This document shows positions 29,451 through 40,047 of a stretch of 54,353 bases of DNA, piece after piece. This DNA comes from an uncultured Acidimicrobiales bacterium (GTDB taxonomy: Bacteria; Actinomycetota; Acidimicrobiia; Acidimicrobiales; SHLQ01). The stretch's first letter is position 1, and every line of letters starts with the position of its first letter. The stretch is taken from assembly GCA_905479685.1 (NCBI GenBank), contig CAJQNJ010000032.1, forward strand, positions 1 through 54,353. Reading direction: 5' to 3'. The notes below the pieces were generated by a model. The model was not told where the DNA came from. It ran no database searches and saw only the letters and a program-made list of their open reading frames with translations. The position numbers and the translations under genes were made by a program.

Positions 29451-29505
29451 GTGTGGTGTCATCGTGCGCGGCGTGGGATACGTCGACGATCTGCGCACAG
29501 GGACC

Positions 29506-30864
29506 TCAAAAACTGGGCGTGTGACGAAGTAGGTAGTCGTTCGCGGTTCGCTCGCGGCGTTCACGAATCTGTCGCGCCCTGGCGGTCAGATCGCCCGTCA
29601 CGGCAGCCGCGGGACCAAAGATGTCGTGGGTCTGGTAGCTGCGACCGAGAACATCGGAACTCGAACCGCCGAGCACGTCCTCGATCACCGTTGCGTAGAT
29701 CTGGCGAAAGTCCATGCTGACCCTGAGGTCTCCACGATCGTCGAGCGACCGCAGCGGCGGCGGATCACCATAGAGACCACCCTTGACTCGACGTCCGAGG
29801 AAGAAGACATGGTTGGCGGTGCCGTGATCGGTTCCGCTGGAGCCGTTGGGTTCCACGCGTCGACCGAACTCGCTATAGACCATGACGATCACCCGTGGGG
29901 CCGTCGCGGCCGAAAGCGTGCTGAAAAAGGAGTCCAGCGCGGCGTCGAGCTCGGTCAGAAGATCGGCATGATCACCAACGCCGGAGTTCCCTCCGATTTG
30001 ATTGTCGTGAGTGTCGTACCCGCCATGCCAGACGTTCAACACGCGTGTCCCCAGATTGAGGTTCACCAACCTGGCAGCGAGAACCATGTCTGAGAGCAGC
30101 CGACCCTCCGGCAGGTCGTTTCTGTACGCACCAGCCACCGACTGTGCTGCGTTGATCGAGAGCGCATTGACTTGCCCCACGCGGTTCACCCACGCTGGCC
30201 TGTCTGATTCCTCACCCATTTGACGGATCGCCCGATACATCCGTTGATCGCGCTGATCGGACCGATCAGACCCGTACAACCCGCCACCGTGACGCGGAAG
30301 GTCCGTGACATCTGTTGCGGTACCTCGCAGATGCAACGGCACCCCCCGTCCACCGATCGCAACGCCGGTGAACTGACTGGTTTGTGCAGCGTCGAGCCAA
30401 CGGCCAAGCCATCCAGTCCCGGCAATTCGACCGTCGGGGAGACCTGTCTGCCAGCGAGCGAGGTTCGAGAAATGGCTGCGGTCGAGCAGTGGATCACCGA
30501 CGCCACGGACAACGGCGACGTCACCTCGGCGAAAGCGTGTCGCAAGTCGTCGGAGGCTCGGGTGAAAGTACTGGCTCTGGCCAGCGCTGTGCGCCCCAGC
30601 GACGTCGATGGCCATCGGCCCGCGAAGGTCTCGATAGGTTCCGCTCCCGAATGGGCCGAACGTGTTGATTCCGTCGTTTCCTCCACTCAGCGTAACGGTG
30701 ACGAGAATCGTGTCGCTGCCCGTAGATGCGGCGCCGGCGAGGTCAGTGAACAGTGTGGGACCAGCAGCGACCGCACCACCCGCGGCCAGCGCTCCTTTGA
30801 GAAACCGTCGACGCTCCATCAATGACATGGGACGTTCTGGGTCAAGTTCTCGAATCATGCGCAC
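29506..30864 (-). CDS. DUF1501 family exported protein (Tat-type signal)
   Basis: ERRRFLKGALAAGGAVAAGPTLF twin-arginine-like leader; VTLSGGNDGINTFGPFG; YSEFGRRVEPNGSSGTDHGTANHVFFLG. Confidence 0.9.
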   Translation of the reverse strand: MRMIRELDPERPMSLMERRRFLKGALAAGGAVAAGPTLFTDLAGAASTGSDTILVTVTLSGGNDGINTFGPFGSGTYRDLRGPMAIDVAGAHSAGQSQYFHPSLRRLATRFRRGDVAVVRGVGDPLLDRSHFSNLARWQTGLPDGRIAGTGWLGRWLDAAQTSQFTGVAIGGRGVPLHLRGTATDVTDLPRHGGGLYGSDRSDQRDQRMYRAIRQMGEESDRPAWVNRVGQVNALSINAAQSVAGAYRNDLPEGRLLSDMVLAARLVNLNLGTRVLNVWHGGYDTHDNQIGGNSGVGDHADLLTELDAALDSFFSTLSAATAPRVIVMVYSEFGRRVEPNGSSGTDHGTANHVFFLGRRVKGGLYGDPPPLRSLDDRGDLRVSMDFRQIYATVIEDVLGGSSSDVLGRSYQTHDIFGPAAAVTGDLTARARQIRERRERTANDYLLRHTPSF

Positions 30865-32165
30865 TGCACCTCCGGCATGAACATGCCAACGGCGAACGGC
30901 TCATAGGCCATTGCCCACGGCCGTTCCTCCCGGGTGGTCACGATCAACTCCCGCATGTATTCCTTGGTTCGGTCGGAAGCATCGAAGATGGAAAAGAACG
31001 TGGTGATGACATTGACAACCTGATCCGGGTTCAGGGCATCGAGATTCTGGAGGATGCCGCGCTCATCGGACTTCCACTTCAAATTGTTGGTGAACCGGGA
31101 CTTCGTCCATGCGCTGGCGGTGCTGAGCCAGAACCCGTTCTGTCCCCATCCGGCGACGGTCGGCGGGTCGAACAGGGTCATTCCCATCCCTTCCATGCGC
31201 CACCGCACACTGTCGTCCTGGCTTCGGAGACCACACCGACGCATGACGTCGACCATGTACTCGACCGGACTCTTGACCAGTGCGTACCGACTGTCCACCG
31301 CCCAGAACTCGTCGTGCATCAGCACGGCGCGAACGAGGCGCTTGATGTCGAGATCGCTCGCCCGGAAGTCTGCCGCAAGGTCGTCGACCACCGCTTGGGA
31401 TGGATTGGTGTGCACAAAGAACTTGAACACCTTCCTGGCGAAGAAGTCCGAGGTCGCTGTGGCCTTCACCCCGGAGCAGAGTTCGTCGAGGGTGTCGTGC
31501 GCGTTCCAATTCTTGCGAATGCCGAAGAGAGCCTTCGTGCCGTGGTCGTGTTCTTCGGAGTTGTATCGGTAGCGCGGGTCGTATTGCCAGTTGTTCTCGC
31601 GGGTCGCGCCAATGGTGTTGTGTCCGGTCCAGGCACGTGCCATTGCCACCACGTCACCCTCGGTGAAGCGCCCGTTACCCACTGTGTGGAGTTCCATGAG
31701 CTCCCTGGCGAAGTTCTCTTGCTCGGCACCCTTCTTGTTCGATTCATTGTCGAGGTAGATCAACATGGCCGAGCCGAGCGAGATCTTCTCGAGGAGCGCG
31801 CGAAACGACCCCTGCCCGAAGTTCCGTAGGACCATGTGCTGATCCCACATGAGCCTCGAGTCCTCCACTTTCTCCCGACCCGTCGCGAAGTGCGAGTGCA
31901 AGAAGAGCGTCAGCTTCTCGTCGATCGTCGGTGGTGCGGTGATCATGCGATCCACCCACCATTCGATCATCTTTTCTTGCGCCTGCCAGTGCTGGTCGCC
32001 TGAGTCGAATCGACCCCAGTCAGGTAGTCCCGGTATGGCTGTGTCGAACAATCGATCGACGGCGTTCGCACGGGTCATACCGACGAACGAGTCGATCATC
32101 GAGGTCGTGCCACCCATTGCCCCGCGGCGCAGCAGATGTGCTGCTTCTGGTCGTGTTAACGGCAT
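30855..32165 (-). CDS. DUF1800 family protein
   Basis: LTRPEAAHLLRRGAMGGT; WWVDRMITAPPTIDEKLTLFLHSHFATG; NFARELMELHTVG; overlaps the DUF1501 gene. Confidence 0.9.
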   Translation of the reverse strand: MPLTRPEAAHLLRRGAMGGTTSMIDSFVGMTRANAVDRLFDTAIPGLPDWGRFDSGDQHWQAQEKMIEWWVDRMITAPPTIDEKLTLFLHSHFATGREKVEDSRLMWDQHMVLRNFGQGSFRALLEKISLGSAMLIYLDNESNKKGAEQENFARELMELHTVGNGRFTEGDVVAMARAWTGHNTIGATRENNWQYDPRYRYNSEEHDHGTKALFGIRKNWNAHDTLDELCSGVKATATSDFFARKVFKFFVHTNPSQAVVDDLAADFRASDLDIKRLVRAVLMHDEFWAVDSRYALVKSPVEYMVDVMRRCGLRSQDDSVRWRMEGMGMTLFDPPTVAGWGQNGFWLSTASAWTKSRFTNNLKWKSDERGILQNLDALNPDQVVNVITTFFSIFDASDRTKEYMRELIVTTREERPWAMAYEPFAVGMFMPEVQCA

Positions 32166-32267
32166 TCCTGTACCCGTTCCGTGATCCTCGAGCCGTTCTT
32201 CGGCACCACGTTCGATTTTCTTGAATCACGCCAGCACAGAACAGGTATGGAGGGACGACGGTTCTCG

Positions 32268-33650
32268 TCACATCCTGCTTGGCAGGTCTGCCACGATGTC
32301 GAATCCCACGACGGAACCACCGTGCTCGCGGTTTCGAGCATGGGTTGTTCCCCCGTGTGCTGCCGCCACCTCGGCCACGATCGCCAGACCCAGACCAGAA
32401 CCAGGCATGGTCCGCGTTCGATCCGAGCGGTAGAAACGGTCGAAGATTCGAGCCTCTTCCCCATCGCCGATACCCGGCCCGCGATCGAGCACGTCGATGG
32501 AGGCTTCGCCCACAATGATGTCGATGGGCGTGTCAGCCGGGCTGAACTTCACGGCATTGCCGACCAGATTCCCTATCGCCCGCTCGAGTCCCCTGGGGTC
32601 ACCGAGGACACAGGCGAACGGCGGAGCATCGACCGAAACCATACGACCGGTCCGGCGAGTCGTTCGTTCGGCGGCATCTTGGGCCAACTCGACCAGATCG
32701 ACTTCTACGAATGCATCGGGAGCGAGCGCGACTGAATTGGTTGCCAGACTGACAAGCTCGGTCACCAAGGTCGTCAGCTCCCGGACTTCGCTGTCCATCT
32801 CTTCGATGATCGAGTCGCGTTGGTCCGGAGCGAGCTCTGATCCTCGACGACGGAGGACATCAACGTTCGTCCGAAGACTGGTGAGTGGGGTTCGCAGTTC
32901 GTGATTCGCGTCTCGAACCAACCGTTCTTGTTGGTCTCGAGACGCACGAAGCGTCGACAACATGGTGTTGAAGCTTCTCGCCAAGGCGCCGAGCTCGTCG
33001 GAGCCTTCAACTCGAAGGTCGGCATCGAAACGGCGAGTTTCGGCGACTTGTTCGGTCGCGGCGGCGAGCCGGGCGACTGGCCGCAGGACTCGATCTGCGA
33101 CCAACCAGCCGAGAAAACCTGCTGCGAGCGAACCCGTCACACTGATGACAACCAGCCAGCCGCGCAACCCATCGAGCGTTGATTCGACGTCGGCGAGTGA
33201 TCGCGCCACCATGAGCGCTCCAGTCGGATTCGAAGAGGTGAGAACCCGATACGGCACGCCGGCGATCTCTCGATCGAAAGCGATGCGCTTCACTGCAGAT
33301 CCGGGCGGGAGGTTCGCCACTGCCACATCTGCCTCGGTCACCGGGATGCGAGTTCCTGAGATGAGCAGGGTCCGTCGACCTTCTGCTGACACGATCTGGA
33401 TGCTTGCGTCGGCCCGAGTCAAGGCGGTCAGCGTCCCGGCTTGAAAGCCCGCACTCTCCGGCGACGCAATGGGAAGGTTGGATGCCGCTGCCAGCCCCAA
33501 TTCCGTTTCGCGCGAGCGTGTGAGTAGAAACTCACTCACCTGGCGATTCAGCTCACTTTCGGCGCTCACGTACGAAAGGAAGCTGGCACCGAACAACATG
33601 ATTGCGACAACACCACCAATCACGGCGGTGAGTCGCCAACGCAGGCTCAT
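32268..33650 (-). CDS. Sensor histidine kinase (HAMP, HisKA, HATPase)
   Basis: RDANHELRTPLTSLRTNVDVL; NLVGNAVKFSP; GLGLAIVAEVAAAHGG. Confidence 0.92.
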   Translation of the reverse strand: MSLRWRLTAVIGGVVAIMLFGASFLSYVSAESELNRQVSEFLLTRSRETELGLAAASNLPIASPESAGFQAGTLTALTRADASIQIVSAEGRRTLLISGTRIPVTEADVAVANLPPGSAVKRIAFDREIAGVPYRVLTSSNPTGALMVARSLADVESTLDGLRGWLVVISVTGSLAAGFLGWLVADRVLRPVARLAAATEQVAETRRFDADLRVEGSDELGALARSFNTMLSTLRASRDQQERLVRDANHELRTPLTSLRTNVDVLRRRGSELAPDQRDSIIEEMDSEVRELTTLVTELVSLATNSVALAPDAFVEVDLVELAQDAAERTTRRTGRMVSVDAPPFACVLGDPRGLERAIGNLVGNAVKFSPADTPIDIIVGEASIDVLDRGPGIGDGEEARIFDRFYRSDRTRTMPGSGLGLAIVAEVAAAHGGTTHARNREHGGSVVGFDIVADLPSRM

Positions 33651-34345
33651 CAGCTTCGAGCCGTGTACCCGACGCCGCGAACCGTGTGTATCAATCGGGG
33701 CAATCCGTCGACCTCGGTCTTTCTGCGTAGATACCCGATGTACACATCGAGCGACTTCGAATTCGTCTCGAAGTCGTACCCCCAGATGCGCTCGTAAATG
33801 ACTTCGCGAGTGAGCACGATGCCGGTGTTGTGCATGAGTAGGGCCAAGAGTTCGAACTCGGTCTTGGTCAACTCGATGAGCTGACCATTGCGTCGAACTT
33901 CTCTCCGTGCGAGATCGAGAACCATGTCGGCGACTTCGAGCACTTCATGATCGGTCTCCACCACCGTTCCGCGTCGTACCAGAGCTCGCAACCGTGCGAG
34001 CAATTCCTCGAGATCGAACGGTTTCACAAGGTAATCGTCGGCACCCGCATCGAGGCCGGCGACTCGGTCTGCCACATCATGGCGGGCCGTCAACATGAGC
34101 ACGGGAGTACGAATGCCCTTCTCGCGAATGCGACGACACGCCGTGAGGCCGTCAACCGAAGGCATCATCACGTCGAGCACGATCACCTCAGGGTCGACCG
34201 AGAGCAGCGCTTCCAGTGCTTGGGCACCGTCGCTCACCGCATACACGTCGTACCCTTCGAACTTGAGCGCACGCTCCAGTGCCTCGCGAACGCTCCGATC
34301 GTCCTCAGCGAGGAGGAGCGTGGTCTGTTCGGTGGGGTTCGCCAT
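33650..34345 (-). CDS. OmpR-family response regulator
   Basis: LLLAEDDRSVREAL...VIVLDVMMPSVDG...DDYLVKPF; winged-helix VIYERIWGYDFETNSKSLDVYIGYLRRK. Confidence 0.93.
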   Translation of the reverse strand: MANPTEQTTLLLAEDDRSVREALERALKFEGYDVYAVSDGAQALEALLSVDPEVIVLDVMMPSVDGLTACRRIREKGIRTPVLMLTARHDVADRVAGLDAGADDYLVKPFDLEELLARLRALVRRGTVVETDHEVLEVADMVLDLARREVRRNGQLIELTKTEFELLALLMHNTGIVLTREVIYERIWGYDFETNSKSLDVYIGYLRRKTEVDGLPRLIHTVRGVGYTARS

Positions 34346-34489
34346 GCCTACAAACGTAGAAGAGCCCGGCATCACACGATGCGACACCGGGTTCTTCTTA
34401 GAGACTTCTTTGATGCCGATGATCCCGGCCTGAGCCCAACTTCCGAGCATCGAGGAGGCCCAGCCGATGGATCGCGACCGCGGCGAGCA

Positions 34490-35515
34490 TCAGCGCGCCT
34501 CGATCTCGATGCGACGACTCGCAACCTTGTCTTCGACGCCATCAACAAGAATCGGCTGAGACTCACCGAAGCCAATCGCCTCCAGGCGGCCAGCGTCAAC
34601 GCCACTCTCGACGAGGAATGCGAGCACCGACTCAGCTCGGGCCTGCGACAACGACAGGTTGCCCTCCTCGGAGCCACTGGTGTCCGTGTGACCTTCGATC
34701 ACGGCGTTCACACTCTCGTTCTCGGTGAAGAACACCACGGCCTTCTCGAGCTCTTCTTCGCCAGCGGTGGTGATGATGGCCGAACTCACCTCGAACTCGA
34801 TGTTCTCCAGCCCGATGACCTCATTGATCGTCGGAGGGTCCAACACGGTGTCGATGATGTGGACGATGCCGTTGTCCGCACCAAGATCCACCGAGGTGAC
34901 CATGCTTGTTTCGTTCAAGAACACGTCGCCGCCGACCACACTGATTTCGAGTGGCAGGCCTGTTCGAGTCGTCACGGTCTCTCCGTCGAGCGCCACCACA
35001 TCTTCAGCGGTCAGCACACCATCGATGAAGTGGTACCCAACGAGGGCAGCCGCCCCGTCAGGATCGGCTGCAAGCGCACCGAGATCGGCTGGATCGAGCT
35101 TGCCGAGAGCGTCGTCCGATGGAGCAAAAAGCGTGCGCTGAACGGGAGTACCGTCGGCATCCTCGAGCGCCTCGAGATCATCCTGAAGTCCGAGCGCTCC
35201 ACCGATCGTCACGAACTGCACTGCTTCTCCCGACTCCACCAGGGCGTCCCACATCGTCACGACCTCAGTAGCGGCTGCCTCTGTGGTCTCGGGCGCTTCG
35301 GTGGTCTCTGCGGGGGCCTCCGTCGTCGTCGTCTCTGGAGCTTGCGTGGTCGTCGTGGTCACAGCCTCGTCTTCTTCGGTCGTCTCGCCGGTGACCGTGG
35401 GCTCAGGGAGATCGTCACCGCTTCGAGCGACGACGCTGACGATCAGCAGAATCGCAGCGAGAACTCCGAGAACCAGGAGGAAGAATCCATTGTTTTCTTC
35501 TTCGTCATCGCCCAT
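34490..35515 (-). CDS. Membrane-anchored fasciclin (FAS1) + OmpA-like domain protein
   Basis: N-terminal TM, Thr/Glu-rich linker; FAS1 motifs TLFAPSDDALGKL, YHFIDGVLTAEDVV, NGIVHIIDTVL; OmpA EGHTDTSGSEEGNLSLSQARAESV...GFGESQP. Confidence 0.88.
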   Translation of the reverse strand: MGDDEEENNGFFLLVLGVLAAILLIVSVVARSGDDLPEPTVTGETTEEDEAVTTTTTQAPETTTTEAPAETTEAPETTEAAATEVVTMWDALVESGEAVQFVTIGGALGLQDDLEALEDADGTPVQRTLFAPSDDALGKLDPADLGALAADPDGAAALVGYHFIDGVLTAEDVVALDGETVTTRTGLPLEISVVGGDVFLNETSMVTSVDLGADNGIVHIIDTVLDPPTINEVIGLENIEFEVSSAIITTAGEEELEKAVVFFTENESVNAVIEGHTDTSGSEEGNLSLSQARAESVLAFLVESGVDAGRLEAIGFGESQPILVDGVEDKVASRRIEIEAR

Positions 35516-35596
35516 GTAACGCGTCCCTCTTTGTGACTAGATCTCGCCCGCATCATGACTGCGAGCCAGCCGAGATTGTAACTGGAACCGCGCTGG

Positions 35597-36226
35597 TCAG
35601 GCGTAGCTGACCTGACAGAACCCGTGGTTGCAGTATCCCATGGGGTTCTTCTCGAGGTACTGCTGGTGGTAGTCCTCGGCATAGTAGAAGGTGCCGGCGG
35701 GAGCGATCTCGGTGCTGATCTCTCCGAAGTGACCTGCAGACAACTTGGCCTGGTAGGCATCCCTCGACGCAAGCGCCGCCTCGAGTTGCTCTGCGCTCGA
35801 TGTGTAGATCGCGCTTCTGTACTGGGTTCCGACATCGCCGCCTTGGCGGTTTGCAGTAGTTGGATCGTGGTTCTCCCAGAACGTCGCGAACAAGGTGTCG
35901 AGGTCGGTCACGGATGGGTCGTAGATCACGAGCACGGCTTCGGTGTGGCCCGTGCGCCCGGTACAGGTCTCTTCATAGGTCGGGTTGGGGGTATACCCGC
36001 CGGCGTACCCCGCAGCGGTCGTATGGACGCCATCGAGCTTCCAGAAGAACCGTTCAGCACCCCAAAAGCAACCCATTCCGACAACGATCTGCTCCATACC
36101 GTCGGGAAACGGTGGGGTCATGGGCGTACCCAGCACCAGGTGTTGTGCCGCAACCGGCATTGATTCGGGACGTCCGGGAAGGGCGTCATCAGGAGTGATC
36201 ATCTCGGGTTCGCGTCGAAAGAACAT
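35597..36226 (-). CDS. msrA: Peptide methionine sulfoxide reductase MsrA
   Basis: [31 protein letters not shown]-terminal [12 protein letters not shown]. Confidence 0.95.
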   Translation of the reverse strand: MFFRREPEMITPDDALPGRPESMPVAAQHLVLGTPMTPPFPDGMEQIVVGMGCFWGAERFFWKLDGVHTTAAGYAGGYTPNPTYEETCTGRTGHTEAVLVIYDPSVTDLDTLFATFWENHDPTTANRQGGDVGTQYRSAIYTSSAEQLEAALASRDAYQAKLSAGHFGEISTEIAPAGTFYYAEDYHQQYLEKNPMGYCNHGFCQVSYA

Positions 36227-36288
36227 GCCACGAGTCTATGGCTGATTCCCTGGCCGATACCGACGGTGCGAGAGCGTTCCTCGCTTGT

Positions 36289-38016
36289 TCAGCTCTCGGC
36301 GGCGGCTTGGGCACGAAGCTCTCGCTTCAAGACCTTCCCGTTCGGATTCTTCGGCAACGGGTCAGCGTGGACGAACACGTGCGCCGGAACCTTGAACGGC
36401 GCAAGCGCCTCGCTGGCGAACTGCTGAAGCTCGGCTACATCGATCATGCTTCCGTCGCTGAGGTGCACGGCCACTGCCACTTCCTCGCCGAGTCGTTCGT
36501 GCGGAACACCGAACACAGCACACTCGTGCACCGCTGGATGGCGAGCGATCACGGCCTCGACTTCAGCAGACCCAACGTTTTCGCCACCTCGTATCACGAC
36601 GTCTTTTGCCCGGTCTACGATCGACAAGAACCCATCCTCGTCGATCGTGGCGATGTCGCCGGTGTGGAACCATCCGTCGGTGTCGATCGCTGCGGCGGTT
36701 GCCTCTGGCTGGTTGTGATACTCCACAAAGATGTGCGGACCCCGAAGCAAGAGTTCGCCGCGCTCACCGGTTGGCACTTCGACACCGAGGTCATCGACGA
36801 CCTTCATCTGTCCGACGCGTGGCGCAAATCCTGCAGAGCCCGGCTTCTCGCTGTAGAACATCCCACCGTTGGCCGTAGCAATTCCGCTCACCTCGCTGAG
36901 CCCATATCCCTGCGCGGCTTGCGCGTTCTCGATCCGATCGTTGACCGCGTCGACCATGTGCGGGGGATTCGGCGCTCCGCCGCTTCCCATCGATTGCAGC
37001 GTCGATGTGTCTCGTGACGCGAAGTCTGGCGAGGCCAGCATGTCCATGGTCATCGTTGGCACGCCAGTGAAATTGGAGACCTTCTCTCGCTCGATGAGCT
37101 CGAGCGCTTTGGAGGCGTCCCACTTGTACATGAGAACGAGTTTTCCGCCCGTTGCCGTGATCGGAAGCATCACACAATGTGATCCGGTCACGTGAAACAG
37201 CGGAACGGCGACCAGCATCACGGTTTGAGGAGCCGCCTGGATCGCGCCCGCTGCAGCGAGCGGGTCGTTACCCCGTGCCGAGACCTCGGCAAGTCGTATC
37301 CCGAGGGTCAGGACAACCATGTTGAAGTGGTTCGTGACGACATTACGTTGCGAATGCACCACGCCCTTTGGGAACGCGGTCGTCCCCGATGTGTAGACCA
37401 TCACCGCGCGGTCCTCGGGACCGACCTCGACTTCGGGAACCGTTTCGGCGCCCACAAGCGCTTCCCAGCGAAGAGACCCTTCGGAGATTTCTCCGGTTGC
37501 GCGGGCGACGACCATCGTGAGATCGACACCACCGGCGCGAATCTCGTCGAGATGAGGTAGGAGTGCATCGTGTCGCTCTTGATCAACGATCATCACCGCT
37601 GATCCACTGTCGGTGATGCCGTAGGTCAGCTCATGGCCGTTCCAGAACGAGTTCATTTCGACAGCAACGGCTCCCGCCATCTGGATGGCCCACCATCCGA
37701 GAATCCATTCGGGATAGTTCCGTAACGCGAGGCCGACAGGGTCGCCTGTCCGCACACCGAGATCGTCGATCAGCGCGTTCGCGATCTGAAGTACTCGGTC
37801 TCGGGCCTCTCCGAACGTCAGTCGCTCGTCTTCGTAGACGAGATACTCGGCGCTGTCGTCTGCCTTTACGGCCATCCAGAGTTGGCGCACTTGAGACGGT
37901 GCGTTGGTATAGCCCGTGTAGGACTGGCCTCGGACCTCGATCTCGCCGGTTTCGAACGGCGAACCAGGCCCGTTCAAAACGTCGAAGACCCCGTTTATGT
38001 GGGCGACAGCTGACAT
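36289..38016 (-). CDS. AMP-dependent acyl-CoA synthetase/ligase
   Basis: MVYTSGTTAFPKGVVHS; GWFHTGDIATIDEDGFLSIVDRAKDVVIRGGENV. Confidence 0.93.
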   Translation of the reverse strand: MSAVAHINGVFDVLNGPGSPFETGEIEVRGQSYTGYTNAPSQVRQLWMAVKADDSAEYLVYEDERLTFGEARDRVLQIANALIDDLGVRTGDPVGLALRNYPEWILGWWAIQMAGAVAVEMNSFWNGHELTYGITDSGSAVMIVDQERHDALLPHLDEIRAGGVDLTMVVARATGEISEGSLRWEALVGAETVPEVEVGPEDRAVMVYTSGTTAFPKGVVHSQRNVVTNHFNMVVLTLGIRLAEVSARGNDPLAAAGAIQAAPQTVMLVAVPLFHVTGSHCVMLPITATGGKLVLMYKWDASKALELIEREKVSNFTGVPTMTMDMLASPDFASRDTSTLQSMGSGGAPNPPHMVDAVNDRIENAQAAQGYGLSEVSGIATANGGMFYSEKPGSAGFAPRVGQMKVVDDLGVEVPTGERGELLLRGPHIFVEYHNQPEATAAAIDTDGWFHTGDIATIDEDGFLSIVDRAKDVVIRGGENVGSAEVEAVIARHPAVHECAVFGVPHERLGEEVAVAVHLSDGSMIDVAELQQFASEALAPFKVPAHVFVHADPLPKNPNGKVLKRELRAQAAAES

Positions 38017-38028
38017 CGGATGATCATC

Positions 38029-38775
38029 TCATGCGCAGCGGTCTGCGACCACTTCTACAGCAGGGTCGATCGATGCCACGAAATCGGCAATATCGGCGCC
38101 TCCCACCGCATAGCCGCGAGGAATTCCGTTGCGGTTCTTCGAGTGGATGAGCCCGATGACGTCATGGTCATTGATGAACAGGCCACTGCCAGAATCGCCC
38201 TTGCGAATCTCGGCGTCGATTCGGATTCCGTGAAAGACCGATTCGGTGTCGCGAAAGACGCCATCCCAATTCACGGTGACGGGTGCGTCGACGTCGAAGT
38301 CGATTTCATTGACGACCGGCGAACCCGCATCCGACCGAATCCCGATCGCTACCCCCGAAACCACCGGCACCTCGGTGACGACGTTCACCGGCTCGAGCAC
38401 CGCTTCGTTCAGACGAAGTGCGGCGAGATCGAGATCGAGATCGAACCCGACCAGGGTGGCCCCGATCTCTGTGCCATCCGACAAGATGATGCCGAGGGTT
38501 TCGGGATCACGGCCTGTGACGAGATGACCGCTGGTGACCACGACATCGGGCTGCACCGCAAACCCAGAGCCGAGCGCTGGAGCTCCGCAACCGAAGCCGG
38601 TGATGCGCACGATCGAATCGACGACCGCATCGGGAGTCGGCCGTTCGATTGCCCCGGTTGGCTCCGGGGTCGTTGAAACGGGCCCATCGACGGTCGACGG
38701 TGCGCTCGAACCCCCGCACCCCACGACGGATGCCACCACGATGCAGACGGCCGCGGCACCGCCCCGAAACATCAC
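38029..38775 (-). CDS. Trypsin-like serine protease lipoprotein
   Basis: GSGFAVQPDVVVTSGHLVTG, DLDLAALRLN, KGDSGSGLFIND triad; lipobox VVGCGGSS. Confidence 0.85.
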   Translation of the reverse strand: MMFRGGAAAVCIVVASVVGCGGSSAPSTVDGPVSTTPEPTGAIERPTPDAVVDSIVRITGFGCGAPALGSGFAVQPDVVVTSGHLVTGRDPETLGIILSDGTEIGATLVGFDLDLDLAALRLNEAVLEPVNVVTEVPVVSGVAIGIRSDAGSPVVNEIDFDVDAPVTVNWDGVFRDTESVFHGIRIDAEIRKGDSGSGLFINDHDVIGLIHSKNRNGIPRGYAVGGADIADFVASIDPAVEVVADRCA

Positions 38776-39984
38776 CTATCGGTCGGCATACTTCCGGAGC
38801 TCGCGACGTGCGAGCTGGCGACGGTGTACCTCGTCAGGTCCATCTGCGAAGCGGAGCGTGCGAGCTTGGGCGTACATCCCCGCCAACGGGAAGTCTTGCG
38901 AAAGCCCGCCACCGCCATGAGTTTGAATTGCGCGGTCGATCACACGGAGCGCCATGTTCGGAACGGCCACCTTGATCGCGGAGATCTCCATTTGTGCGGC
39001 CTTGTTGCCTACGGTGTCCATCAGCCATGCGGTCTTGAACACCAGGAGGCGGGCCTGTTCGATCTCGATCCGACTGTCGGCGACCCATTCCTGCACGACA
39101 CCTTTCTCGGCCAGTGTCGATCCAAATGTCGTACGTGCATGCGCCCGTAGGCACATGAGCTCGACCGCCCGCTCGGCCATGCCGATCAAGCGCATGCAGT
39201 GATGAATGCGACCCGGGCCGAGCCTCGCCTGGGCAATCGCGAATCCTCCACCCTCTTCACCGATGAGACTCGATTGCGGCACCCGCACGTCTTCGAGAAG
39301 CACCTCGGCATGCCCGTGTGGAGCATCGTCGTAGCCGAACACACCCAGCGGACGCAGAACCGTGACACCGGGAGTATCCATCGGAACCGCGATCTGGCTC
39401 TGTTGGAGATGACGGGGAGCATCAGGATCGGTCTTGCCCATGAGGATCATGATCGTGCAATGCGGGTGCATCGCCCCCGACGTCCACCACTTTCGTCCAT
39501 TGATGACGTAGTCGTCACCATCTCGCTCGATCGACGTCTCGATGTTCGTGGCATCAGACGAGGCGACATCGGGCTCGGTCATGCCGAAACAGGATCTGAT
39601 TTCGCCAGCGAGCAGCGGCACCAGCCACCGATCCTTCTGCTCCTCGGTACCGAAATCGTGGAACACCTCCATGTTCCCAGTGTCAGGCGCCGAACAGTTG
39701 AGGGCCTCGGGCGCAAGAAAGAGCGAACGTCCGGTGATCTCAGCGAGCGGCGCGTACTCGAGATTGGTCAGCCCAGCACCTTCCTCGGCTCGAGGCAGGA
39801 AGAGGTTCCACAACCCCTCGGTCTTCGCCTTGACCTTCAACTCCTCGATGATTGCGGGTTGTGCCCAGCGGTCGACTTCGATCTGGTCGTGCACCAATTG
39901 CTCGTTCGGATAGACGTGCGCATCCATGAATGCGTTGAGTTGTTCGGTGAGTTCGAGCACTCGCTTCGACTGAGAAAAGTCCAC
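38776..39984 (-). CDS. Acyl-CoA dehydrogenase
   Basis: [64 protein letters not shown]. Confidence 0.93.
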   Translation of the reverse strand: MDFSQSKRVLELTEQLNAFMDAHVYPNEQLVHDQIEVDRWAQPAIIEELKVKAKTEGLWNLFLPRAEEGAGLTNLEYAPLAEITGRSLFLAPEALNCSAPDTGNMEVFHDFGTEEQKDRWLVPLLAGEIRSCFGMTEPDVASSDATNIETSIERDGDDYVINGRKWWTSGAMHPHCTIMILMGKTDPDAPRHLQQSQIAVPMDTPGVTVLRPLGVFGYDDAPHGHAEVLLEDVRVPQSSLIGEEGGGFAIAQARLGPGRIHHCMRLIGMAERAVELMCLRAHARTTFGSTLAEKGVVQEWVADSRIEIEQARLLVFKTAWLMDTVGNKAAQMEISAIKVAVPNMALRVIDRAIQTHGGGGLSQDFPLAGMYAQARTLRFADGPDEVHRRQLARRELRKYADR

Positions 39985-40047
39985 GTTTCATCTACCTCCG
40001 AGAGGTAGACCATAGCGTCCAGACGTGTCTCGATTAGAGTCGACCCC

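Noticed and set aside
33947-35536. 529-aa plus-strand ORF
   Set aside because: Shadow ORF antisense to the response regulator and FAS1-OmpA genes; no recognisable domains
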